From Streptomyces sp. NBC_01241 (GTDB lineage: Bacteria > Actinomycetota > Actinomycetes > Streptomycetales > Streptomycetaceae), in the NCBI RefSeq assembly GCF_041435435.1, contig NZ_CP108494.1:2886501-2950500 (forward strand): a stretch of 64,000 nucleotides of DNA, in the 5' to 3' direction. The stretch's first letter is position 1, and every line of letters starts with the position of its first letter. Shown in pieces: positions 26,159-33,997 of this stretch. Under the pieces are notes generated by a model. It saw only the letters and a list, made by a program, of their open reading frames with translations, was not told the origin of the DNA and did not search any database. The translations under genes and the position numbers were made by a program.

Positions 26159-26298
26159 GTCGGTGCGCTCTCCCTCTGACTTACCCACGAACGGATGCGT
26201 TCTGTGGCGAACTCATCACAGAGTGGGGTCGGGCGTCGCTACGCTGCCAGGGGTTCGGGCTTGACGGCCCGCTGGTCAGAAAAGGGAGTTGGGGCTGC
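26159..26298. promoter_or_regulatory. Divergent promoter region with a TCTGTG-N10-CACAGA palindrome
   Basis: The 140 bp between the divergent small gene and the XRE regulator contain TCTGTG (26201-26206) and CACAGA (26217-26222), a perfect 6-bp inverted repeat centred for an HTH dimer, and a TTGACG-like -35 further right. It is the obvious place for autoregulation by the XRE protein. Confidence 0.5.
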
Positions 26299-27123
26299 AT
26301 GGCGATGAACCGGAAGCCGCGTACGCCGAGGGAGAAGTACGGGGAGGAGCTGAGGCTACGACGGACGGCAGCGGGGCTGACCCAGGAGGCCCTGGGCGAT
26401 CAGGTCGTCTGCTCGCCGACGCTGATCAGTCATTACGAGGCGGGGCGGCGGCTGCCGAACCCGGATGACGCACAGCGGGTCGACCGCGCGCTTCAGACGG
26501 ATGGGTTCTTCGCCCGATGGCTGGAGGACCTGGAGACGAAGTACGCCGATCACTTCGCCGTCATGGCGGAGTTGGAGCGGCAGGCAACACTGATCCAGCA
26601 GTTCGCCCTCTCTCTGGTGCCCGGCCTGCTCCAGACGGACGGTTACGCGCGTGCGCTGTTCCGCGCGTACCGGCCGAACCATCGGCAGGAGGACCTTGAC
26701 AGAGATGTCGTCATCCGGACCGAGCGTGCCCACATCCTCGACGGACCGTTGAACCCTGTCCTGTGGACCATGCTGGACGAGGCCGTGCTCAGGCGTCAGG
26801 TCGGTGGGCCGCAGGTCATGGCGGAGCAACTGCGCAAGATCGCGGACATGGCCGAGGCCGGACGGCTGCGGCTGCATGTGCTGCCGTTCGGGGCGGGGGC
26901 ACACTCGCTTCAGCAGAGCCTTCTTTCCCTGCTGGGCTTCGCGGACTCCGCGCCGGTGGCTTATGTCGAAGGGTTCCTGACTGGGCATCTGATGGACGAT
27001 CCGGCTCTGGTGAGGTCCAGCCAGACGGCCTACGATCTTGCCTTGAGCGATGCGATGTCTCACCAGGAATCACTGGCCCTTGTGCGGGCAGCAGCAGAGG
27101 AACACGAACATGGTCAGCAGTAA
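26299..27123 (+). CDS. XRE-family regulator with DUF5753 (Scr1-type)
   Basis: A 274-residue regulator. The N-terminal HTH_31/XRE domain spans about residues 16-75 (RLRRTAAGLTQEALGDQVV, SPTLISHYEAGRRLPN). It is followed by the DUF5753 domain typical of Streptomyces (LIQQFALSLVPGLLQTDGYA, ERAHIL, LDEAVLRRQVGG, LHVLPFGAGAHSL). Such proteins act with a DUF397 partner, sometimes described as a toxin-antitoxin-like or developmental regulatory pair (Scr1/Scr2, BldB-related context). The stop overlaps the DUF397 gene by 14 bp, supporting joint function. Confidence 0.9.
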   Translation: MAMNRKPRTPREKYGEELRLRRTAAGLTQEALGDQVVCSPTLISHYEAGRRLPNPDDAQRVDRALQTDGFFARWLEDLETKYADHFAVMAELERQATLIQQFALSLVPGLLQTDGYARALFRAYRPNHRQEDLDRDVVIRTERAHILDGPLNPVLWTMLDEAVLRRQVGGPQVMAEQLRKIADMAEAGRLRLHVLPFGAGAHSLQQSLLSLLGFADSAPVAYVEGFLTGHLMDDPALVRSSQTAYDLALSDAMSHQESLALVRAAAEEHEHGQQ

Positions 27124-27334
27124 GCGCAGCGTCTCCGACTCGTCCACGATCACGGGGTGGTTCAAGTCCAGCTACAGCGGTGGTGACCAGGGTGAGTGCC
27201 TTGAGGTCGCCGACGGCTACGCCGACATCCCCGTCCGCGACAGCAAGGACCCGAGTGGCCCCGCACTCGTCTTCTCCGCCGACGGGTGGTCGTCGTTCGT
27301 CGCAGCAGTCAAGGACGACAGCATCACGGTCTGA
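27110..27334 (+). CDS. DUF397 protein
   Basis: A 74-residue DUF397 protein: GWFKSSYSGGDQGECLEV, ADIPVRDSKDPSGPALVF and SADGWSSFVAAVK are the usual hallmarks. It starts inside the end of the XRE/DUF5753 gene and ends just before a strong terminator, so the pair is a two-gene operon. DUF397 proteins are thought to partner their adjacent XRE regulator. A decayed relative lies at 24585-24640. Confidence 0.9.
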   Translation: MVSSKRSVSDSSTITGWFKSSYSGGDQGECLEVADGYADIPVRDSKDPSGPALVFSADGWSSFVAAVKDDSITV

Positions 27335-27344
27335 CGCCTTCCGT

Positions 27345-27383
27345 GCCTCGTAATCGATCGACCTGGTCGATCGATTACGAGGC
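27345..27383. terminator. 19-bp perfect palindromic terminator
   Basis: Two perfect 19-bp arms (GCCTCGTAATCGATCGACC and its complement) separated by one T, 10 bp after the DUF397 stop. The whole 39 bp is A/T-richer than its surroundings (TAATCGATCGA). Termination of the XRE-DUF397 operon is the simplest role. Confidence 0.75.
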
Positions 27384-28115
27384 AATGTCATGCACCTTCG
27401 AGAAACCCCTTACGTACCGCCGGATCGCACAGCAGCGCCAGCACGTCGTCCTCACCGTCGAAAAGGCTCTCGGCGACCGGGAGGGCGGCCTGGTGGAACA
27501 TCGCGGCCAGTACGTCCGCCAATGGGCGGCTCCAGGCGATGCGGACCACGTCCCGCGCCTTCTCGTCCTGCCCCTGTGCGTGGCATGCCGCCACTGGGCG
27601 AGGAAGAGGCCCGCAGTCCGCGTAGGGTCTCGCAGCGCGTGTCGGATGGCGTTCCGCTGACCTGGGCTTCTCCCGCAGTCTCACGATGCCTCGGACACTG
27701 GAGTCTCGACCACATGTCGGATTCTCAGCGCGACCCTCGTCCGCGGCCGACTACCGCGTCGTTCCGGGCGCGAAAGTCGAGTTGCTGCCCGGTGCCGGAC
27801 ACACACCCATTCTGGAGGATCCGCCGCGGACCGCCGCACTTCTCCTGTCCTTCGCCGAGATCCACACGGCTCGAGCGCCCAAGGCCACTTGACGATTTGG
27901 CCCAACACGGCAGGTCTGCGAATGATGGCCGCGACCTGCTGTCCCGTCCGATTCGAGTTGGCATCTGGTGGGGCGCTGACCTGTGAGGTTGCCAGGTGGT
28001 TCAAGAATGACGCCGGGCGCTGTTCCCAGACGAGTTGGCTCTCGCGGAAGGGGGCGCGCTACGGGCCGCCTCCCCGGAACGCCGGATAATCGTTCGGTCG
28101 CTTGTCAGTGAGGGC
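27384..28115. other. Remnant region with no intact gene
   Basis: A 730-bp stretch without a convincing gene. The minus strand at 27388-27684 has a 98-codon frame ending VRKGFLEGA that includes VRIAWSRPLADVLAAMFHQ; it has protein-like composition but no ribosome site or recognised family, and may be the tail of a lost gene. The plus strand carries an alpha/beta-hydrolase tail (listed separately). 27893-28115 shows nothing recognisable apart from the leader of the next gene. Confidence 0.4.
27740..27892 (+). pseudogene. Alpha/beta-hydrolase C-terminal remnant
   Basis: The frame reads VPGAKVELLPGAGHTPILED and then PPRTAALLLSFAE, the typical end of an alpha/beta hydrolase with the catalytic His in GHTPILEDP. 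The nucleophile elbow and the rest of the domain are missing upstream, so only the last 45 or so codons remain. Confidence 0.6.
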
Positions 28116-28841
28116 ATGCAGAATGCGTCCGTGAGTCACGACTATCGGCCCGGTGACGTGCTGTTGCTGGAGTGCCCGTTCACTGAGACCGCCGTCACCG
28201 GGGTCACCCGTTACTACGTCTCCGTGTGGTGGCCGTGGTTGGAGGTGGACCCGCAGGCCGAAAACATCAGGTGGAACGGTCGGAGGGCGCTTCCAACGCC
28301 CGCGGCCCGCGAGTGGGAGATCTTCCGGACGGAACCGGCAGAGACCGCACTGAAGCCGGGCGATACCTGCCTGGTGGGAATCCCCGCGACCGTGGTGCAT
28401 GTCCAGGCGGTCCACCGCTTCGATCCGCCCCTGGTCACCGGCATGCTGCCGCGGCCCGCGTCCTACGTCGAGGCCCTGCGGCAGGGTGAGACCCATGACC
28501 CTGACCTTGACGACCAGGGCTACACGATCGATCCGGCCGGTGGTGAACCGATACGCATCGAGCTGCTCTTCCGCCCGTACGCCTTCCTCGAACCGGGTGA
28601 TGAGGTCGCCGACCGGAACGGGCGCGCCTGGCGGTTCGATGCGGCCTGGGACTGGCACCCCTTCGACGGTGAGCAGTCGGGTACTCCGGCCTGGCCGCTG
28701 ACGCTGCTCTCCCGCCTTGGTGGGCCGACACCGAAGGAAGCCGCAGCGGTCGCCCGGGCGACGGCGATCGGCAGCCACGCGGACGAACTGGAGCGGTGGA
28801 GCGGACTCACTCTCGCGCGACCAGCCGCCCATCAGCAGTAG
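28116..28841 (+). CDS. Hypothetical soluble protein, 241 residues
   Basis: Not recognised. A beta-rich, Trp/Pro-rich acidic protein (YRPGDVLLLECPFT, YYVSVWWPWLEVDPQ, FRPYAFLEPGDEVADRNGRAWRFDAAWDWHPFD in parts) with no signal peptide or membrane helix; a C-terminal helix is Ala-rich (KEAAAVARATAIG). ATG 28116 is chosen because the sequence before it is not protein-like; a GTGAGGG-type site precedes it. It lies between remnants and an HNH gene in the accessory region. Codon use is normal for the window. Confidence 0.6.
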   Translation: MQNASVSHDYRPGDVLLLECPFTETAVTGVTRYYVSVWWPWLEVDPQAENIRWNGRRALPTPAAREWEIFRTEPAETALKPGDTCLVGIPATVVHVQAVHRFDPPLVTGMLPRPASYVEALRQGETHDPDLDDQGYTIDPAGGEPIRIELLFRPYAFLEPGDEVADRNGRAWRFDAAWDWHPFDGEQSGTPAWPLTLLSRLGGPTPKEAAAVARATAIGSHADELERWSGLTLARPAAHQQ

Positions 28842-29001
28842 CCCTGCGGGACCGAACAAGATCAGGTGGGCGGCGCTGCCAGCAGTCAAGGTCGCTCGAA
28901 GAGTATTCACTCCACTGGGCGCGAAATGGTGAGAATCCGACAACACGGATGAGACCGAGTGGGAAACTGCCTGCTGCACTGCGACAGGACACCTGCGAGT
29001 C

Positions 29002-29544
29002 TCAGCTCCATTTCGCATCCGATTCCGATCCGACATCAGCTCGGAGATTCCGACACGAAGTTTGAGAACCTACAGCCCGGTACGCGTCAAGACGCCCCTT
29101 GAGCAGTGAGCCTCGATTGAGCCCGAACACGTCGTTGCCGGCGGTTTCTTGAGGACTCAGCGCCTCGTACCGGCCCACGCCCAGGATCAAGTGAAGGCGC
29201 TCCAGCGGGTCCTCGATCGTCGGATCCAGAAGCAGCGGGCGCCCGCCTTCATCGCGCGGGAAGATGTGCCGCTTGTAATGGCTGTTGCAGAGAGAGCAGG
29301 CCAGCAGGTGGTTCGGCCACGCGAACGTTCGTAACGGAGCCAGGGTGAGCGGCTCAAAGTGGTCGATGTCCGTGCCCTGGTTGTCGCCGCAGTACATGCA
29401 GCGCTCGTGTCCGGGCGCCATCTGTTCCAGTACGGATATGAGATCCGAGTGGGCCCCGTACCCGGCGAGCCGCAGCGTCCGCCGCCGTCGCCGCACCTCG
29501 GTCGACCGCCGCCCACGGCTGCACGCATCCGCGTTCGGAACCAC
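29002..29544 (-). CDS. HNH endonuclease
   Basis: A 180-residue HNH nuclease. The ββα-metal core is clear: CMYCG, then GTDIDHFEPLTL (catalytic His), the Asn in WPNHLLACSLCNSHYK, and the second Cys pair. N-terminal to it is an Arg-rich stretch (RRSTEVRRRRRTLRLAG). McrA-like and phage HNH nucleases share this core. There is no neighbouring methylase or terminase, so a restriction or mobile-element role is a guess. The 160 bp after it (28842-29001) holds nothing recognisable. Confidence 0.8.
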   Translation of the reverse strand: MVPNADACSRGRRSTEVRRRRRTLRLAGYGAHSDLISVLEQMAPGHERCMYCGDNQGTDIDHFEPLTLAPLRTFAWPNHLLACSLCNSHYKRHIFPRDEGGRPLLLDPTIEDPLERLHLILGVGRYEALSPQETAGNDVFGLNRGSLLKGRLDAYRAVGSQTSCRNLRADVGSESDAKWS

Positions 29545-29940
29545 GAAGATCCGTCCGTCCGCAGCGTGATGCCGGTCGTGCGCGGTGGGGACCGCGGGTT
29601 TCCCTCAGGTCACTTCAAATGGTCCGAACGCGCTCCAACTGCGCCGCGTATTTCATTCATTACACGGGACGAACAGAGGGCTTTTTTCGCTCGCCATGGA
29701 CCATATAGCGGTGTCTGCTTTGGGCTGATTTAACACTTCTGTCGTGTGATGTGGCCGATATGGTGCACGTCACCATGATACGACTTAGTAGGGCAAAGAG
29801 CCCGCCTCATGGCCTGTTTGCGGCGATTTCGGAGGCCGTTGCCCGTTCCCTGTACGTATTCCGATAGTAAAGAGAGCCATTGACCGAAACTTGAACCCGG
29901 CTTAAGAATTCTCGGAATCCCACGGAAGAGGTGATTCCCG
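29545..29940. promoter_or_regulatory. A/T-richer region ahead of SLT copy 2
   Basis: No gene here. The right half carries the near-palindrome TGGTGCACGTCACCA (29761-29775) followed by ATGATACGACT and TAGTAG (29786-29791), matching the element upstream of the first SLT gene with identical spacing. GGAAGAGG (29919-29926 region) is the ribosome site. Base composition (TTTTTTCGC, ATTTAACAC) is clearly less GC-rich than the genes around it. Confidence 0.5.
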
Positions 29941-30411
29941 ATGCAGATATCCGCGCTGCCCAAGCAGTTCGCCCGCATGACCCAGGCCAAGAAGATTTCG
30001 CTGGGCATGGCCGCCGCCGGGGCCGCAGTCGTTGCCGGTTCTCTCGCCGGTGCTCCGGCCGCCTCGGCCGCCACCCCCGCCCAGTCGAGCAGCGGCAGCG
30101 TCAGCCGCTGGATCAACGAATCACTGACGATCATGCGCGCGCAGGGCATCCCGGGCTCCTACAACGGGATCCACCGCAATCTGATGCGCGAGTCGAGTGG
30201 CAACCCGAATGCCATCAACAACTGGGACTCCAACGCCGCCAAGGGCATCCCGTCCAAGGGGCTGCTCCAGGTCATCGACCCGACCTTCAGGGCGTATCAC
30301 GTGCCCGGCACCTCGTGGAACATCTACGACCCGGTCGCCAACATCACCGCCGCCTGCAACTACGCGGCACATCGCTACGGCTCGATCGACAACGTCAACT
30401 CGGCCTACTGA
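29941..30411 (+). CDS. Secreted SLT-type transglycosylase-like protein (copy 2)
   Basis: A 156-residue paralog of the protein encoded at 3717-4187: same length, same signal-peptide layout (cleavage near ASA-ATP), same core (NLMRESSGNPNAINNWDSN, SKGLLQVIDPTF) and an identical closing segment (AAHRYGSIDNVNSAY). Differences cluster in the linker after the signal and around residues 55-70. It would act on peptidoglycan outside the cell. The two genes form a 26-kb-spaced inverted pair. A hairpin terminator follows 55 bp later. Confidence 0.86.
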   Translation: MQISALPKQFARMTQAKKISLGMAAAGAAVVAGSLAGAPAASAATPAQSSSGSVSRWINESLTIMRAQGIPGSYNGIHRNLMRESSGNPNAINNWDSNAAKGIPSKGLLQVIDPTFRAYHVPGTSWNIYDPVANITAACNYAAHRYGSIDNVNSAY

Positions 30412-30466
30412 TCAGCATGCGATGAAACGTCGGGAACTCGCGAGACGGTCCCGACGAGGCGAAACG

Positions 30467-30490
30467 GGGCCCGGTCGGAAGACCGGACCC
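30467..30490 (+). terminator. Terminator of SLT copy 2
   Basis: GGGCCCGGTC-GGAA-GACCGGACCC, with one mismatch in the stem, 55 bp past the stop codon and followed by a C/T-rich tract. From here to 30629 no gene was seen. Confidence 0.65.
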
Positions 30491-30629
30491 CCCTCGCTTT
30501 CCCCCTCGTCAGGGCTTCCCGATCCCCCCGGATCCCCCCCGGAAGCGCCCGACGCCAGATATGACCCGGCAGGGTGCCGAACGGTTGCACGCCTTGGCGA
30601 TCTCTTTACCCTGGCGGCAAAAAGCCCTC

Positions 30630-31457
30630 TCAGCAGGCGTGTTCGGCGTAGCGGGCCGCGACCTCGGCGAGGGCTTCGGCGCCGTCGCGGGCCCAGAGGG
30701 CCTCGTTGAAGATCTCCACCTCGATGGGGCCGTCGAAGCCGGTGGCCTCGACGTGTGAGCGGAACGCGCGGAAGTCCACGGCGCCGTCTCCGAGTTGGCC
30801 CCGGCCGAGCAGGACTCCGGCCGGAAGTGGGGTGATCCAGTCGGCGAGTTGGAAGGAGTGGATGCGGCCGGCCGCGCCCGCGCGGGCGATCTGGGCGGGC
30901 GCCTGGTCGTCCCACCAGATGTGGTACGTGTCGACGACCACCCCGACCTGGTCGGCGGGGAAGCGTTCCGCGATGTCCAGGGCCTGGGAGAGCGTGGAGA
31001 CGACGCAGCGGTCCGAGGCGAACATCGGGTGCAGCGGTTCGATCGCGAGACGTACGCCGCGCTCCGCCGCGTACGGCGCAAGTTGCCCCAGGGCGTCCGC
31101 GATGCGTTCGCGGGCGCCGTGCAGATCCTTGCTGCCCGCCGGGAGGCCGCCGGAGACGAGGACCAGGGTGTCGGTGGACAGGGCCGCCGCCTCGTCGATC
31201 GCGGCGCGGTTGTCGTCCAGGGCGCGGGCCCGTTCCGCCGGGTCGAGCGCGGTGAAGAAGCCGCCCCGGCAGAGGCTGGTGACGGACAGGCCGGAGTCGG
31301 ACAGGAGTTGAGCGGTGCGCTCGATGCCGTACTCCTGGACGGGGGCCCGCCACAGGCCGACCTTGTCGATGCCCGCCTTGACGCAGCCCTCGGCCAGCTC
31401 GGGCAGCGACCACTGCTTGATGGTCTCCTGGTTGATGGAGAGACGGCCGTCGCTCAT
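30630..31457 (-). CDS. TIM-barrel sugar isomerase/epimerase
   Basis: A 275-residue xylose-isomerase-like (AP2Ec) protein. Metal-ligand regions are visible: Glu in LAIEPLHPMF, Asp/His in VVVDTYHIWWDDQ, IHSFQLADW, and the last Glu in EVEIFNEALW. The substrate is unknown. It is the last gene of a coupled operon (dehydrogenase - 38-residue repeat peptide - DUF993 - this gene) and overlaps the DUF993 stop by ATGA. With a dehydrogenase and an aldolase-like partner, it most likely isomerises a keto-sugar intermediate. Confidence 0.85.
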   Translation of the reverse strand: MSDGRLSINQETIKQWSLPELAEGCVKAGIDKVGLWRAPVQEYGIERTAQLLSDSGLSVTSLCRGGFFTALDPAERARALDDNRAAIDEAAALSTDTLVLVSGGLPAGSKDLHGARERIADALGQLAPYAAERGVRLAIEPLHPMFASDRCVVSTLSQALDIAERFPADQVGVVVDTYHIWWDDQAPAQIARAGAAGRIHSFQLADWITPLPAGVLLGRGQLGDGAVDFRAFRSHVEATGFDGPIEVEIFNEALWARDGAEALAEVAARYAEHAC

Positions 31458-32602
31458 CGGGTGCCTCCGTTGACCGTGAGCAGGGCGCGCATCCGGGATT
31501 CCGCCAGCTCCGGGTCGGGGAACAGGCCCAGCCGGTCCGCGAGTTCGTACGACTTCGCCAGGTGCGGCAGCGAGCGGGCGGACTGGAGGCCGCCGACCAT
31601 CGTGAAGTGGTCCTGGTGGCCGGCCAGCCAGGCGAGGAACACCACGCCCGTCTTGTAGAAGCGGGTGGGCGCCCGGAAGAGGTGGCGGGCCAGCTCGACC
31701 GTCGGGTCGAGGAGGTCCCGGAAGCCCTGGACGTCCCCGGTGTCCAGGACCCGTACCGCGTGCGCGGCCAGCGGGCCGAGCGGGTCGAAGATGCCGAGCA
31801 GGGCGTGGCTGAAGCCCTGGTCGTCGCCCGCGATCAGCTCGGGGTAGTTGAAGTCGTCGCCGGTGTAGCAGCGGACCCCGCCGGGCAGACGGCGGCGTAC
31901 GTCGATCTCGCGCTCGGCGTCCAGGAGCGAGATCTTGATCCCGTCGACCTTGTCCGGGTGCTCGGCGATGACCTTCAGGAACGTGTCGGTGGCGGCGTCG
32001 AGGTCCGGGGAGCCCCAGTAGCCCTCCAGCGCGGGGTCGAACATCGGGCCGAGCCAGTGCAGGACGACCGGTTCGGTGGCCTGGCGCAGCAGGTGTGCGT
32101 ACGTCTCCAGGTAGTCCTCGGGGCCGTTCGCCGCGGCGGCGAGGGCGCGGGAGGCCATCAGGATGGCCTGGGCGCCGCTCTCCTCGACCAGGGCGAGCTG
32201 CTCCTCGTACGCGGACCGCACCTGCGCGAGCGTGGCGGGCCCGGCGGGCAGCTGGTCGGTGCCGACGCCGCACGCGATCCGGCCGCCGACCGCCTTCGCC
32301 TCGGCGGCGGAGCGGCGGATCAGCTCGGCCGCGCCGGCCCAGTCGAGGCCCATGCCGCGCTGGGCGGTGTCCATGGCCTCGGCGACGCCGAGGCCGTGCG
32401 ACCAGAGGTGGCGGCGGAAGGCGAGGGTGGCGTCCCAGTCGACGGCCGCGGGGTCGTCGGGGCTGATGTCGGCGTACGGGTCGGCGACCACGTGGGCGGC
32501 GGAGAAGACCGTACGGGAGGCGAGCGGTGCCCCGCCGGGGGCGGCGAAGTCGAGCGGGGTGGTGCGGGGCTCGTACGGACCCTGCGGGAGGTGGATGGTC
32601 AC
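31454..32602 (-). CDS. DUF993 protein (dihydrodipicolinate-synthase-like fold)
   Basis: A 382-residue protein of the DUF993 family, related to class I aldolases of the DapA type. Landmarks: SRTVFSAAHVVADPYAD, GLGVAEAMDTAQRGMGLDW, VVLHWLGPMFDPALEGYWG, and the probable Schiff-base lysine in VDGIKISLLD. Catalysis is unproven. GTG 32602 follows directly on the TGA of the 38-residue repeat frame (TGAGTG), and the stop overlaps the isomerase start. Context suggests aldol cleavage of the product made by the dehydrogenase and isomerase. Confidence 0.85.
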   Translation of the reverse strand: MTIHLPQGPYEPRTTPLDFAAPGGAPLASRTVFSAAHVVADPYADISPDDPAAVDWDATLAFRRHLWSHGLGVAEAMDTAQRGMGLDWAGAAELIRRSAAEAKAVGGRIACGVGTDQLPAGPATLAQVRSAYEEQLALVEESGAQAILMASRALAAAANGPEDYLETYAHLLRQATEPVVLHWLGPMFDPALEGYWGSPDLDAATDTFLKVIAEHPDKVDGIKISLLDAEREIDVRRRLPGGVRCYTGDDFNYPELIAGDDQGFSHALLGIFDPLGPLAAHAVRVLDTGDVQGFRDLLDPTVELARHLFRAPTRFYKTGVVFLAWLAGHQDHFTMVGGLQSARSLPHLAKSYELADRLGLFPDPELAESRMRALLTVNGGTR

Positions 32603-32719
32603 TCAGATCAGCTCCGATGCGCCGTGCGCGGGGTGGATCGTCACGGGATCAGCTCCGGTGCCGTGCGCGGGGATCGCCATAGGACCGACTCCGGTGCCGT
32701 ACGCGGGGTGGATCGTCAC
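32603..32719 (-). repeat. Three-fold tandem repeat encoding a 38-residue coupled peptide
   Basis: Between the dehydrogenase stop and the DUF993 start lie three imperfect copies of GTGACGATCCACCCCGCG plus GGCACCGGA-type ends. On the minus strand they form an open frame starting GTGA on the dehydrogenase stop and ending TGA directly before the DUF993 GTG. It encodes VTIHPAYGTGVGP, MAIPAHGTGADP, VTIHPAHGASELI. Each unit resembles the first bases of DUF993 itself (GTGACCATCCACCTCCCG), so the gene start seems to have been duplicated in tandem. Whether the peptide is made or useful is unknown. Confidence 0.75.
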
Positions 32720-33867
32720 AGCGCCAGCTCCGGGACGTCGAAGCGGCGGCCCTCGGCGGACGACTTCAGGCCCAGCTCGGCGAGCTGGACCCCACGGGCA
32801 CCCGCCATCAGGTCCCAGGTGTACGGCTCGTCGAGCACGATGTGGCGCAGGAAGAGCTCCCACTGGGCCTTGAAACCGTTGTCGAAGACGGCGTTGTCCG
32901 GGACTTCCTGCCACTGGTCGCGGAACGGCTCGGTGACCGGGAGGTCCGGGTTCCAGACCGGCTTGGGGGTGGCCGAGCGGTGCTGGACGCGGCAGTTGCG
33001 AAGGCCCGCGACGGCGGAGCCGTGGGTGCCGTCCACCTGGAACTCGACGAGCTCGTCGCGGTTGACGCGGACCGTCCAGGAGGAGTTGATCTGGGCGACG
33101 GCGCCGCTCTCCAGCTGGAAGGTGCCGTACGCGGCGTCGTCGGCGGTGGCGGCGTAGGGCTTGCCCTGCTCGTCCCAGCGCTGCGCGATGTGCGTCTGGA
33201 CGTGCGCCTGGACGGTGGCGACCCGGCCGAACAGCTCGTGGAGCACGTACTCCCAGTGCGGGAACATGTCGACGACGATGCCGCCGCCGTCCTCGGCGCG
33301 GTAGTTCCAGGACGGGCGCTGGGCCTCCTGCCAGTCCCCCTCGAAGACCCAGTAGCCGAACTCGCCGCGCACGGAGAGGATCTCGCCGAAGAAGCCGCCG
33401 TCGATGAGGCGCTTCAGCTTCAGCAGACCCGGCAGGAAGATCTTGTCCTGGACGACGCCGTGCTTGATCCCGGCGTCGCGGGCCAGCCGGGCCAGCTCCA
33501 GGGCGCCGTCGACGTCCGTGGCGGACGGCTTCTCGGTGTAGATGTGCTTGCCCGCGGCGATCGCCTTCTTGATCGCCTCTACGCGGGCCGAGGTGACCTG
33601 GGCGTCGAAGTAGACGTCGATGGTCTCGTCCGCAAGGACCGCGTCGAGGTCGGTCGACCACTCGGTCAGGCCGTGCCGCGCGGCGAGCTCCTCCAGCGCG
33701 TGGGCGCGGCGGCCGACGAGGACCGGCTCGGGCCACAGCACGTCGCCGTCGCCGAGATCGAGGCCGCCCTGCTCCCGGATCGCGAGGATCGAGCGCACCA
33801 GGTGCTGCCGGTACCCCATGCGACCCGTGACGCCGTTCATGGCGATGCGCACTGTCCTGCGTGTCAC
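32716..33867 (-). CDS. Gfo/Idh/MocA-family sugar dehydrogenase
   Basis: A 383-residue NAD(P)-dependent oxidoreductase. N-terminal Rossmann domain (VRIAMNGVTGRMGYRQHL, then DVYFDAQVTSARVEAIKKAI) with the EKP motif in HIYTEKPSATDVDG; C-terminal substrate domain with KIFLPGLLKLKRLI, GGGIVVDMFPHWEYVLHELF (catalytic Asp and His) and INSSWTVRVNRDELVEF. GTG 33867 is chosen because GGAGGG lies 8 bp upstream and similarity starts at VRIAMNG. It is the first gene of the operon, behind a LacI-type operator, so LacI should repress it when no substrate is present. Substrate unknown. Confidence 0.9.
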   Translation of the reverse strand: MTRRTVRIAMNGVTGRMGYRQHLVRSILAIREQGGLDLGDGDVLWPEPVLVGRRAHALEELAARHGLTEWSTDLDAVLADETIDVYFDAQVTSARVEAIKKAIAAGKHIYTEKPSATDVDGALELARLARDAGIKHGVVQDKIFLPGLLKLKRLIDGGFFGEILSVRGEFGYWVFEGDWQEAQRPSWNYRAEDGGGIVVDMFPHWEYVLHELFGRVATVQAHVQTHIAQRWDEQGKPYAATADDAAYGTFQLESGAVAQINSSWTVRVNRDELVEFQVDGTHGSAVAGLRNCRVQHRSATPKPVWNPDLPVTEPFRDQWQEVPDNAVFDNGFKAQWELFLRHIVLDEPYTWDLMAGARGVQLAELGLKSSAEGRRFDVPELAL

Positions 33868-33889
33868 GAAAGTTCCCTCCATACAGCTT

Positions 33890-33905
33890 TAGCAAGCGCT
33901 TTCTA
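33890..33905. promoter_or_regulatory. LacI-type operator
   Basis: TAGCAAGCGCTTTCTA, an imperfect palindrome centred on CG with the AAGCGCTT core common to LacI/GalR operators, in the 130-bp gap between the dehydrogenase operon and the divergent LacI gene. It lies 23 bp upstream of the dehydrogenase start. Confidence 0.7.
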
Positions 33906-33997
33906 TGTCGTATGACGCTAACCTGCCGACAGCGGCCCGGACAAGAGGGGGCGCGCTGACAACTCCACTCACTCCTCATCACCCTCGGAGGAAAGCG

